Source: an uncultured Bacilli bacterium
Lineage (GTDB): Bacteria > Bacillota_I > Bacilli_A > RF39 > UBA660
DNA length: 8,859 nucleotides
Assembly: GCA_947624075.1 (NCBI GenBank)
Contig: CANQIM010000043.1
Coordinates: forward strand, 1 to 8,859
Direction of reading: 5' to 3'
Positions within the stretch are counted from its first letter, which is position 1, and each line of letters opens with the position of its first letter. A model generated the notes under the pieces. It was not told the origin of the DNA, made no database searches, and was given only the letters and a program-made list of their open reading frames with translations. Position numbers and translations under genes: made by a program. Below are positions 1-6,137 of the stretch, piece after piece.

Positions 1-126
1 TGGTCTTATTATTGATTAATCATATTTTGAAGTGGTTTATCTTTATACTAATTTTTGTTAGCCTACGTTTTGTCTAAATGATTTTATTTATGTTTTTCTT
101 ACAAAGTTTTTCAACAGTCTTTTCAT

Positions 127-867
127 TTAGGCAGTAATTTTTTGGATTTGCTTTATAAAACTTTTACTCTTTAGGTATAGACCTGTATAACGATCATAAT
201 AATCATCTAAAAATTTATTTATTTCTTTACTAATATCTTCACTAACATCAAGTTTAGTTATATTTTTTATATCTACATAGTAGTACATTCTAATCATTTT
301 AATAGTCTTTTCACTCGTTGGTAATTCATTAGTATGACAATTTATACAAACATAACCACCACTATCTGATGAAAGAGAAACTATATTTTTCGTACTGCCA
401 CAAATACTGCAACCATCTATATTAGGCTTTACACCTAAAAAATCAAGATATTTTAATTCTAAAATATTTGTTAAAACTAAAGGATTAAAGCCCTCTTCAA
501 TTTTTAAAAGTGTATCCCGTAAAAGAAAATAAATATCTTCCGAGTCATTTTGCTTTAAAACTTGATTAGTTAAATCTAAAATGTAAGAAGCATAACTTAT
601 TTTATCAAGACTAGTAGAAATATTAGAAAAAGAATTAATTACATCAACACTTATCAATGTCGATAGACCATTTTCTTTATAGTAAAGATGAATTTTACCA
701 TAAATTAGCTTTCTACTTACACCACGTAACTTGCTTTTTAAATTACGACATCCTTTAGAAATAACACCTATTAGACCATGTTCTTTAGTTAAAATATTTA
801 GAATTTTACTAGATTCACTATAATTAGTTTCACTTAAAATTATTCCTTCTAAACTTTCTATTTTCAT
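127..867 (-). CDS. recO: DNA repair protein RecO
   Basis: Recombination mediator that, in this family, helps load RecA onto SSB-coated single strands with RecR and anneals complementary strands during RecF-pathway repair; it acts in the cytoplasm on DNA. The 246-residue product is near the usual length. The N-terminal OB-fold has the family pattern (EGIILSETNYSESSKILNILT, residues 7-27). A four-cysteine zinc site is visible as C153-x2-C156 and C174-x2-C177, and the C-terminal YLKSKSFIKQI tail is typical. The ATG follows the stop codon of the tiny yqzL gene with no gap (TAAATG) and has only a weak purine-rich site inside yqzL, so its translation is probably coupled to yqzL. It is the last gene of the era-yqzL-recO run seen here. 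The next in-frame codons after its TAA (ATG plus 11 sense codons) are judged not to be a gene. Confidence 0.95.
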   Translation of the reverse strand: MKIESLEGIILSETNYSESSKILNILTKEHGLIGVISKGCRNLKSKLRGVSRKLIYGKIHLYYKENGLSTLISVDVINSFSNISTSLDKISYASYILDLTNQVLKQNDSEDIYFLLRDTLLKIEEGFNPLVLTNILELKYLDFLGVKPNIDGCSICGSTKNIVSLSSDSGGYVCINCHTNELPTSEKTIKMIRMYYYVDIKNITKLDVSEDISKEINKFLDDYYDRYTGLYLKSKSFIKQIQKITA

Positions 868-957
868 TTAATCACACTTTCTAATTTGCATTAATAAATT
901 GTAATATTTAATATCACCTGTTTTGATAAATAATTGCCATAAAATATCTGTATTCAT
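868..957 (-). CDS. yqzL: YqzL-like micro-protein (29 aa) between era and recO
   Basis: A 29-residue product, starting MNTDILWQLFIKTGDIKYY. The pattern W-x2-F-x2-TG-x-I-x2-Y-x-L matches what I recall of Bacillus YqzL (W..FS.TG.I..YL), a conserved protein of unknown function encoded at the same place between era and recO. Position, size and motif agree. A clear ribosome-binding site (AGAGGTGAT) lies 3-8 bases before the ATG, and the TAA abuts the recO ATG, so one role may be to bring ribosomes to recO. The binding site is contained in a strong inverted repeat, described separately. Function is unknown in the family as far as I know; identification rests on motif memory and synteny, not on a search. 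Confidence 0.85.
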   Translation of the reverse strand: MNTDILWQLFIKTGDIKYYNLLMQIRKCD

Positions 958-990
958 AAAATCACCTCTATTAATATAGTGGTGACTTTT
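958..990 (-). promoter_or_regulatory. Hairpin enclosing the yqzL ribosome-binding site
   Basis: In the transcript, UCACC (985-981) pairs with GGUGA (966-962) and CUAU (979-976) with AUAG (971-968), with one A-A mismatch (980/967) and an AUUA loop. The stem can extend through G986-U961 and three A-U pairs up to the base before the yqzL ATG. The GGUGA arm is the ribosome-binding site itself. The structure sits in the 41-base gap between era and yqzL. It could throttle translation of yqzL and coupled recO, or, with its short U run, act as a weak terminator. The pairing is read directly; the role is inference. Confidence 0.5.
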
Positions 991-998
991 CATTATTT

Positions 999-1886
999 TT
1001 ATTCATCTTCTTTTAGACCTAATTCAAGGAAATATTTTTCTTCATCACGCCAATTTTTTAAAGTTTTGACATAAGTTTCTAAATAAACTTTTTTACCTAA
1101 AAATTTTTCCATATCATAGCGAGCTTTGGTACCAATTTCTTTCAAAAGAGAGCCATTTTTGCCAATAATTATCTTTTTTATATTTTCTCTATCAACAACA
1201 ATTAAAACTTGTATATGAATACAGTCTTTTTCTTCTTTAAAATTTTCAACATAACAAGATACAGTATGAGGAATTTCATCATGGGTTAATTCTAAAATTT
1301 TTTCTCTAACAAATTCGGCCATAATAAATCTTGTTGAAACGTTAGTAAGCTCATCTTCATCATAAATTTTATCTGTTTCTTCAAGATTTTCTTTTAAACA
1401 AGAAATTAAGACATCTAAATTATCTTTTTTACTGGCTGATAAAGGAATGATTTCTTTAAAATCAGCTAAATCTTTTAAATCATTTATTTCTTTTAAAAGT
1501 TTTTCTTTGTCTTTAACTAAATCAATCTTATTTAAAAGTAAAAAGATAGGAACATTTTTATCTTTGATTTTGTCTAAAATAAATTTATCGCCCTTACCAA
1601 AGCCTTTAGAAATATCAACTAAAAATAATATAACATCAATACCTTCTGTTTTATCATAAGCTTTTTTATTAAGAAGATTACCTAATTTATGAGTTGGTTT
1701 ATGAATACCTGGAGTATCAATGAAAATAATTTGCGCATCTTTATCATTATAAATGCCTTGAATAATATTTCTTGTTGTACCACTTACATTTGAAGTGATA
1801 GCTAATTTCATACCAAGCAAAGAATTTAAAAGAGTACTTTTACCAACGTTTGGCCTACCTACTATACTTACAAAACCACATTTCAT
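999..1886 (-). CDS. era: GTPase Era
   Basis: Essential-type GTPase that binds the 3' end of 16S rRNA and helps 30S subunit maturation, coupling ribosome assembly to growth. The 295-residue protein has the full set of G motifs: G1 GRPNVGKS (10-17), the switch/G2 region ending TTRN (37-40), G3 DTPG (57-60), G4 NKID (119-122) and G5 SAS (150-152). A C-terminal KH RNA-binding domain follows with its GKNG loop at 242-245, then the usual NWR..EKYFLELGL tail. In the G2 region SG replaces the PQ commonly seen before TTR, a mild variation. Its ATG overlaps the cdd stop by four bases (ATGA), so translation is likely coupled. Identification is secure. Confidence 0.98.
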   Translation of the reverse strand: MKCGFVSIVGRPNVGKSTLLNSLLGMKLAITSNVSGTTRNIIQGIYNDKDAQIIFIDTPGIHKPTHKLGNLLNKKAYDKTEGIDVILFLVDISKGFGKGDKFILDKIKDKNVPIFLLLNKIDLVKDKEKLLKEINDLKDLADFKEIIPLSASKKDNLDVLISCLKENLEETDKIYDEDELTNVSTRFIMAEFVREKILELTHDEIPHTVSCYVENFKEEKDCIHIQVLIVVDRENIKKIIIGKNGSLLKEIGTKARYDMEKFLGKKVYLETYVKTLKNWRDEEKYFLELGLKEDE

Positions 1887-2263
1887 TGTAAATCAGCACT
1901 CCCAAAAGGGTGAGGACATAACTCTTCCTTAGTATAAATTTTTGTGTTGCCTTCTTGGTCATAGCAAAATACTTTCATATTAGGTTCAAAGAACTCTTCA
2001 AAGACTTGGCGACAAATAAAACATGGTGTAGCAATATTTTTAGCCATAATATGTAATTCTAGAAAATCACCTTTTCGATAGCCTTTAGCAACAGCTGAAG
2101 TAATTGCGGTACGTTCAGCACAAATTGTTGCGCCATAACTAGCATTTTCAACGTTTACTCCCTTGAATTCTGTTCCATCCTTACAAATTAAAATAGCACT
2201 AACTGGGTAATTTGAATAAGGTATATAACAATTTTTTTGTAATTCTAATAATTTTTCTTTCAT
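1883..2263 (-). CDS. cdd: Cytidine deaminase
   Basis: Zinc enzyme that converts cytidine and deoxycytidine to uridine and deoxyuridine in pyrimidine salvage (cytoplasmic, usually a homotetramer of short subunits). At 126 residues it is the short Bacillus-type form. The substrate-binding segment N37-VEN-ASYG is followed by the catalytic C48-A-E50 motif and the zinc pair C81-x2-C84 in PCFICRQ. Most members read PCGxC, so F82 in place of Gly is unusual, but all three zinc cysteines and the catalytic Glu are present. A good ribosome-binding site (AGGAG, 7 bases before the ATG) lies at the end of dgkA. It sits between dgkA and era, the standard position in Bacillota, and overlaps era by four bases. 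Confidence 0.96.
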   Translation of the reverse strand: MKEKLLELQKNCYIPYSNYPVSAILICKDGTEFKGVNVENASYGATICAERTAITSAVAKGYRKGDFLELHIMAKNIATPCFICRQVFEEFFEPNMKVFCYDQEGNTKIYTKEELCPHPFGSADLQ

Positions 2264-2265
2264 AA

Positions 2266-2679
2266 CTACACTCCTAGAAACTCAATAATATGAGGAATAA
2301 AAATAATTAAACCTATTATAGCAGAAATAATTGTCATCATCAAAACACCAGCACTTGCAGTGTCCTTAGCAGATTTAGCTAAAGGATGAAAGTCTGGCGA
2401 AGCTAAATCTACAACATATTCAATAGCTGTATTAAAAAACTCAGCCATTAATACTAAACCAATTAATATTAAACAAGCAATCCATTCTAAATAAGTAATT
2501 TTTAAAATAAAACCCGCCAATATTACTAATACCGCAATAACAGTATGTATTTTTAAATTCTGTTCCCCAATATAAGCTTGAAGAATACCAATACCAGCAT
2601 ATTTAAAACTATTGCGAAGCCTTTTTTTATCTAATTTCAAATCTTTTAGAGATATTTTTTCTTTATCTAGTGATTTCAT
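2266..2679 (-). CDS. dgkA: Undecaprenol / diacylglycerol kinase DgkA
   Basis: Small integral-membrane lipid kinase. In Gram-positive bacteria this family phosphorylates undecaprenol, returning the lipid carrier to the peptidoglycan and teichoic acid pathways. The 137-residue protein shows the family signature: E39-x-N41 and H45 early, then E80-x2-NTAIE87, D91 and the H98-x2-AK-x2-KD106 block. Three membrane segments fall at about 46-61, 63-82 and 110-132. Its N-terminus is somewhat longer than in Bacillus. The gene overlaps the end of ybeY by 17 bases. The best ribosome-binding site, AGGAGG, lies inside ybeY 12 bases before the ATG, a long spacing. I kept this start because no nearer in-frame start with a better site is visible. 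Confidence 0.95.
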   Translation of the reverse strand: MKSLDKEKISLKDLKLDKKRLRNSFKYAGIGILQAYIGEQNLKIHTVIAVLVILAGFILKITYLEWIACLILIGLVLMAEFFNTAIEYVVDLASPDFHPLAKSAKDTASAGVLMMTIISAIIGLIIFIPHIIEFLGV

Positions 2680-3112
2680 TTTCTTCTAAAACCTCCTCTT
2701 GTTTAGCAAACATGATTTTTTCATCTTCCCTAGTCATATGATCATAACCTAGTAAATGATAAAAACCATGAACCGCTAGAAATGATAACTCTCTTAAAAG
2801 AGAATGACCATATTCTATACTTTGCGCTTTAGCTTTATCAAGAGAAATATATATGTCTCCTAAAATTCTTTCTTCTGTTGGTAAAATGATACTGTCTTCA
2901 TCTTCTAAAGCAAAAGTTATAACATCTGTTTCTCTGTCTATTTTACGATAAGTACTATTTAAGAATTTAATGTATTCATTATCTACTATTATTAGGTTGA
3001 AAGATGTATCTTGTAAATTTTCTTTTTTCATGGCACTTTCTAAAACTTTTTTTACTGTCTTTAGTTCTTTTATTTCTTCATTTGTTTGATTAACTATTTC
3101 TATTTTATTCAT
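2663..3112 (-). CDS. ybeY: Endoribonuclease YbeY (16S rRNA maturation)
   Basis: Metal-dependent single-strand endoribonuclease needed in many bacteria for 16S rRNA 3'-end maturation and ribosome quality control. The 149-residue product carries the diagnostic H115-GxxH119-LLGYD-H125 metal site near the C-terminus and the RKIDRETDVITFALED block (56-71). An upstream in-frame ATG at 3181 would add 23 residues that lie inside the preceding VanZ-like gene. I prefer the ATG at 3112 because it has AGGAG five bases upstream, begins 11 bases after the previous stop and gives the usual family length. In Bacillus, phoH and yqfF normally lie just upstream; here the neighbour is a VanZ-like gene. Confidence 0.96.
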   Translation of the reverse strand: MNKIEIVNQTNEEIKELKTVKKVLESAMKKENLQDTSFNLIIVDNEYIKFLNSTYRKIDRETDVITFALEDEDSIILPTEERILGDIYISLDKAKAQSIEYGHSLLRELSFLAVHGFYHLLGYDHMTREDEKIMFAKQEEVLEENEITR

Positions 3113-3123
3113 ATTTACTCCTA

Positions 3124-3723
3124 CTACAATAATGTTATAATTCCAATTAAAATAATAATTGATATAATATTTAAAAACCATTCACTTTTGAAAACATTCG
3201 GTAAAGATTTGCCTATTTTTTGCAAAAGGAGGTAACTGGCAAAACCTAATAAACCACCAGTAAGGTTTAAAATTATATCATCAACATCAAAGACTCGTCC
3301 AATTGACATTTGAACTAACTCAATAGCAAAGCTTGCTACTAAAGTTAAAATGATTATTAAATTTGGCTTTTCACTTTTAAAATAATAACTTATGAAGAAA
3401 CCATAAGGTAAAAACATAATGAGATTTCCGACGACGTTTTTAAAGAAAAGACGACTAGCAAAATTGTAACGAAATATTTCTTTAAAAGGAATAAAATTAT
3501 TCCCCGACCAAGCTGTATCATCTCTAAAAGTTACTACTTGGAATAGACACAAAATATATATTATAAAACTTAAAGCAATAAGCTCTTTATATAAGACTAT
3601 TTTTTCCCTGTTTTTAATAATATAGCAAATTCGAAAAGAAACAATAATAACTAGAGAAATAATTGTCATGGGCCATGTAAAATTTAAAACACCATGAATA
3701 GTATTAGATAGACCACTCAACAC
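3124..3723 (-). CDS. VanZ-like family membrane protein
   Basis: A 199-residue polytopic membrane protein of the VanZ-like family. Segments are visible at about 18-37, 46-65, 97-114, 121-139, 147-167 and 182-198. The family marks are N100-LIMFLPYG and the block E135-LVQ...GRVFDVDDIILNLTGG (to 157). The namesake VanZ gives low-level teicoplanin resistance, but most family members have no known role; an envelope or lipid-linked function is only inferred. The start is GTG, with AGGAGG seven bases upstream at the end of yqfD, two bases after the yqfD stop. It occupies the slot normally held by phoH and yqfF between yqfD and ybeY. An in-frame TTG follows directly and is a less likely start. Confidence 0.88.
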   Translation of the reverse strand: MLSGLSNTIHGVLNFTWPMTIISLVIIVSFRICYIIKNREKIVLYKELIALSFIIYILCLFQVVTFRDDTAWSGNNFIPFKEIFRYNFASRLFFKNVVGNLIMFLPYGFFISYYFKSEKPNLIIILTLVASFAIELVQMSIGRVFDVDDIILNLTGGLLGFASYLLLQKIGKSLPNVFKSEWFLNIISIIILIGIITLL

Positions 3724-3725
3724 AA

Positions 3726-4892
3726 CTATCCCTCCTTTTGTTCTTGTAACTCATTTATGTCAACTTTGCTTATATCTTGATAAGCAGTGATATCTTCTTT
3801 TACCTTAATGAATACTTCTACTATTATTCTACTATTATTTCTTTGTTTTTTCAAAACTTTTTTAGATATTATAGAAGAGTTCTCTGGTAGTTTATTTTTT
3901 AGTGTTTCTTGAGCTTTACTCAAAGCTTCTTTATCTATATCTTGTAAAGTATAATTTTTTTCAGTAACTTTAGTCTCATAATACTTTGTAAAATTAATAT
4001 TTACCGGTAATAAATTACTACTTATAAGAGGCGTAGTTTTTTTAATAAAAGTTTTATAATTATTAAAAAGATTTATATGCCGAGAAAAAAGATTTATTTC
4101 TAGACCATAAGTTGATCTAGCAGTTTTTATTTCTTCTCTATAATTTAAAGGAAAGTCTAAGTTAACTTTGTACCATACTTCGCCATAAACCCTACCTTCA
4201 GCACATCTTTTAGAAACAATATTTTCTTTATTATGTATAAAGCCACTTATTAAAGGCATGTTTTTTTCAACATAATCATTTATTTTTACAACTACTTCAC
4301 CAGATGTAGCTTGTATTTCTAAGATACGAGCTGGCTTTTTAGCAATTATATTTCTAGCTTGGCAATCAATAGATGGCTTATTTTTTTTACGTTGCTCCAC
4401 TTGAACAGTATATCTAGTTCCCTCTCTTTTTATTTCTAGCCACTCAATATCATTAACTTCTTTTTTTAAAATTTTTTGAACAAGTTGCTCTGTTTTTTTA
4501 TAAGGCATTATAAAATGATACTTTTTTAATCCGTAATAATCTAAATCAGTTTTTATAATAGATATAATATCTTTATTAGTATGCACTATTTCAACATCAA
4601 AAATAATATTACTTAAGAAAATATTTAAAAAAATCGCGAAAATAAAGCCTAAACAAAAAAGATAATTTTTCTTAATTAAATATTTGTACTTGCAAGGACC
4701 AAGTCTTTCTACTATTTCAATTTCATATGATGTTTTAATTTCTTTTATTTTAGAATAGTCTTTAATATCAATAATGATATAAACTTCTTTTGCTAATACT
4801 TTTAAATCATAGATATTAATCTTTCTTTTTATTAATTCTCTTACAAAATAGTTAGGATTTTTACCAATTATTTTTAACTTATATTTATTCAT
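3726..4892 (-). CDS. yqfD: Sporulation protein YqfD
   Basis: Member of the YqfD family, known from spore-forming Bacillota and always found next to yqfC; its biochemical role is not firmly established. The 388-residue product has an N-terminal domain of about 70 residues, one membrane segment at about 77-98, and a large domain, presumably outside the membrane, with the characteristic VNDIEWLEIKREGTRYTVQVEQR stretch split as EWLEIKREGTRYTV (about 150-163), then PARILEIQATSGEVVVKIND and the GxVYGEVWYKV block. I chose the ATG at 4892, not the upstream ATG at 4919, because GAGG lies six bases before it and the overlap with yqfC is only eight bases. The C-terminus is lysine- and glutamate-rich. 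Confidence 0.9.
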   Translation of the reverse strand: MNKYKLKIIGKNPNYFVRELIKRKINIYDLKVLAKEVYIIIDIKDYSKIKEIKTSYEIEIVERLGPCKYKYLIKKNYLFCLGFIFAIFLNIFLSNIIFDVEIVHTNKDIISIIKTDLDYYGLKKYHFIMPYKKTEQLVQKILKKEVNDIEWLEIKREGTRYTVQVEQRKKNKPSIDCQARNIIAKKPARILEIQATSGEVVVKINDYVEKNMPLISGFIHNKENIVSKRCAEGRVYGEVWYKVNLDFPLNYREEIKTARSTYGLEINLFSRHINLFNNYKTFIKKTTPLISSNLLPVNINFTKYYETKVTEKNYTLQDIDKEALSKAQETLKNKLPENSSIISKKVLKKQRNNSRIIVEVFIKVKEDITAYQDISKVDINELQEQKEG

Positions 4893-5124
4893 GGTCAACC
4901 TCAATTTTAGTAATTTCACCTAGTATTAATACTTCTTCATCAAGCAATTTACTTAAAGTTAGATTTTTACCACGAATAGTTATTTTTTTATTACCACCTA
5001 AAAGAAGAATCTTATTGTCTTCTAAGGAAATTATTTTTTGATAATTAATGATATTTACTTTATCTAAATAAACAGTAAAACGAAAATCTAAATCCTTGAT
5101 ATAATTCCTAACACTTTCTATCAC
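4885..5124 (-). CDS. yqfC: Sporulation protein YqfC
   Basis: Small partner gene of yqfD, found in spore-forming Bacillota; the mechanism is unknown. The product of about 79 residues is mostly beta-strand in character, with the family's central pattern (KIISLEDNKILLLGGNKKITIRG) in the middle and LDEEVLILGEITKIE at the end. It has no membrane segment. Start choice: GTG at 5124 has AGGTG six bases upstream; a GTG nine bases earlier (5133) would add three residues but then overlaps the binding site. The sequence is diverged and the family call leans on its place directly before yqfD with an eight-base overlap. Confidence 0.8.
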   Translation of the reverse strand: MIESVRNYIKDLDFRFTVYLDKVNIINYQKIISLEDNKILLLGGNKKITIRGKNLTLSKLLDEEVLILGEITKIEVDHE

Positions 5125-5150
5125 TAAAATCACCTAATTAAGTATATGAT

Positions 5151-5188
5151 AGTGAATAGAAAAGAAATACTTTTAGTTAGTATTTCTT
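5151..5188 (-). terminator. Hairpin at the yqeY stop codon, possible terminator
   Basis: A perfect 10-bp inverted repeat: AAGAAATACT (5162-5171) and AGTATTTCTT (5179-5188) around a 7-base loop. In the transcript the descending arm runs into a U-rich stretch (UUUUCUAUU). The stem is AT-rich and the yqeY TAA is part of the ascending arm, so a ribosome ending on yqeY would cover it. It could partly separate rpsU-yqeY from the yqfC operon, or stabilise the 3' end. Confidence 0.5.
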
Positions 5189-5624
5189 ACTGTAATTTAT
5201 CTTTTATAATGGTACTGACATCTTTCATATCAGCCTTACCTTTTAAGGTTGCTGTTGCTTCTTTCATAACTTTACCCATATCTTTTTGACCGACTGGTTT
5301 TATTTCTGCAAATAGCTTTTCAATAATTTCTTCTACTTCTTCACGAGATAATTGTTCTGGAAGATATTCTTGAAGAATTTCTACTTCTTTTTGAGTTTTT
5401 TCTACTAAATCGGTACGATTAGCTTTTGCAAATTCAGCTATAGAATCTTTGCGCATTTTTACTTGCTTATTCACAACATCGATTAATAATTCATCATTTA
5501 ATTCACGTTTTTTATCAATATGTTCTAAATCGACTGCAGCCTTAACCATTCTAATTACAGTTAGTCTTTCTTTATCACCACTTTTCATGGCACTAACCAT
5601 ATCACTTTTTAATTTTTCAATCAT
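5187..5624 (-). CDS. yqeY: GatB/YqeY domain protein YqeY
   Basis: A 145-residue stand-alone YqeY protein, related to the tail domain of the amidotransferase subunit GatB that contacts tRNA; the role of free YqeY is unsettled. The helical N-terminal half includes the common KSGDKERLTVIRMVKAA stretch (14-30), and the C-terminal small helical domain includes YLPEQLSREEVEEII and the KDMGKVMKE block. Length is typical (about 145-150). AAGGAG lies eight bases before the ATG. It follows rpsU, its nearly constant partner in Bacillota, and the two are separated by a terminator-like hairpin. Confidence 0.95.
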   Translation of the reverse strand: MIEKLKSDMVSAMKSGDKERLTVIRMVKAAVDLEHIDKKRELNDELLIDVVNKQVKMRKDSIAEFAKANRTDLVEKTQKEVEILQEYLPEQLSREEVEEIIEKLFAEIKPVGQKDMGKVMKEATATLKGKADMKDVSTIIKDKLQ

Positions 5625-5650
5625 AATTTTAGCTCCTTTTTATATTTTTT

Positions 5651-5680
5651 AAAAAATAGAGATATTAGTTATCTCTATTT
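5651..5680 (-). terminator. Intrinsic terminator or attenuator after rpsU
   Basis: Perfect 10-bp inverted repeat AAATAGAGAT (5654-5663) and ATCTCTATTT (5671-5680) with a 7-base loop; in the transcript it is followed by six U (5656-5651, partly in the stem). The rpsU stop codon lies at the edge of the loop. Placed between rpsU and yqeY it would let rpsU be transcribed in excess over yqeY, as suits a ribosomal protein. Stem GC content is low, so termination may be partial. Confidence 0.65.
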
Positions 5681-5868
5681 CTGTTTGCTCTATCTCTTTT
5701 TCTAGAATTTTTTATTCCTTCTTTTTTTGCTGCTCTTCTTCTAACTCCTGGTTTATCATAAGCTTCTCTTTTTTTCCATTCTGAAGGGACACCATCTCTT
5801 GCCACTTTTTGTTTGAACTTTCTTAGAGCTTGATCAAGATTACCTCTAACAGTTACTTTAGTTGCCAT
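5665..5868 (-). CDS. rpsU: 30S ribosomal protein S21
   Basis: Small, very basic protein of the 30S subunit that binds near the 16S rRNA 3' end and aids translation initiation. The 67-residue product has the S21 core: LDQALRKFKQKVARDG, then KKREAYDKPGVRRRAAKK and an Arg/Lys-rich tail. It is about ten residues longer than Bacillus S21, because of extra residues around GVPSEW and at the C-terminus. A strong binding site (GGGAGGG, 8 bases before the ATG) and its own consensus-like promoter lie just upstream, so it is expressed independently of the peptide cassette before it. A terminator-like hairpin follows at once, with yqeY next. Confidence 0.96.
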   Translation of the reverse strand: MATKVTVRGNLDQALRKFKQKVARDGVPSEWKKREAYDKPGVRRRAAKKEGIKNSRKRDRANRNRDN

Positions 5869-5902
5869 TCAATTATCCCTCCCTTCGTTTTAACTAAAAT
5901 GA

Positions 5903-5931
5903 ATTATACCAAAGGTTTATTTATTTTTCAA
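5903..5931 (-). promoter_or_regulatory. Sigma-A-type promoter for rpsU
   Basis: On the minus strand, TTGAAA (5931-5926) is followed after exactly 17 bases by a perfect TATAAT (5908-5903). Transcription would start near 5896, leaving a leader of under 30 bases with the rpsU ribosome-binding site. It is the best promoter match found in the window and lies in the gap between the peptide cassette and rpsU. Confidence 0.85.
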
Positions 5932-5963
5932 CATTTTTTGCTTTTTTTTACAAAAATTAGGCC

Positions 5964-6137
5964 TTATTCTAAAGGACATAGGTTATTTTCACCAATTCTT
6001 CTAATACTAGAGCCTAGTGAGTAACCTGCCCCACGTAATAATTCAACAATATTTTTAAAAGCATTTAAGATAGTTCCAGAAATAGATGTTGTACCACCTG
6101 TAATAGTTTCTAACTTTTCACAAGTCATCTCTTTCAT
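5964..6137 (-). CDS. Double-glycine leader peptide 2 (bacteriocin-like precursor, 57 aa)
   Basis: Predicted precursor of a secreted peptide. The leader MKEMTCEKLETITGG (1-15) has hydrophobic residues at -15, -12, -7 and -4 and GG at -2/-1, the consensus read by C39 peptidases. The mature part would be 42 residues: an amphipathic stretch (ILNAFKNIVELLRG), a GxxxG-type run (GAGYSLG), a basic patch (SSIRRIG), and a lone Cys near the end (NNLCPLE). The ATG overlaps the stop of peptide 1 (ATGA) and has little of a ribosome-binding site, so translation is probably coupled. A GTG four codons upstream is less likely, as it would break the shared 15-residue leader length. A two-peptide bacteriocin is favoured; a pheromone is possible. 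I recognise no named bacteriocin. Confidence 0.8.
   Translation of the reverse strand: MKEMTCEKLETITGGTTSISGTILNAFKNIVELLRGAGYSLGSSIRRIGENNLCPLE

Noticed and set aside
1..126. Possible T-box leader or start of a glycyl-tRNA synthetase gene, expected after recO in some relatives
   Set aside because: No conserved T-box sequence, terminator or reading frame is visible. Only a short AT palindrome (TGATTAATCA, 13-22) was found.
88..129. Short frame directly after the recO stop (ATG plus 11 codons, basic)
   Set aside because: Only 12 residues, in frame with recO after its TAA, no independent binding site; recO already ends with its family tail.
1447..1659. Plus-strand open frame of 70 codons
   Set aside because: It is antisense to era; the Ser/Lys/Phe-rich product mirrors the Lys/Asp/Glu-rich coding strand and has no binding site or family features.
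3112..3181. Longer YbeY with 23 extra N-terminal residues from the ATG at 3181
   Set aside because: The extension lies within the VanZ-like gene, lacks a binding site and is not part of the family fold; the ATG at 3112 has a good site.
5449..5652. Plus-strand open frame of 67 codons
   Set aside because: Antisense to yqeY and lacking a ribosome-binding site; a shadow of the real gene.
5951..5975. Terminator after peptide 2
   Set aside because: Only a 4-bp stem (CCTT/AAGG) with a U run five bases further on; too weak to call.
5830..6024. Plus-strand open frame of 64 codons
   Set aside because: Runs across the rpsU start, the rpsU promoter and peptide 2 on the opposite strand; no recognisable features.
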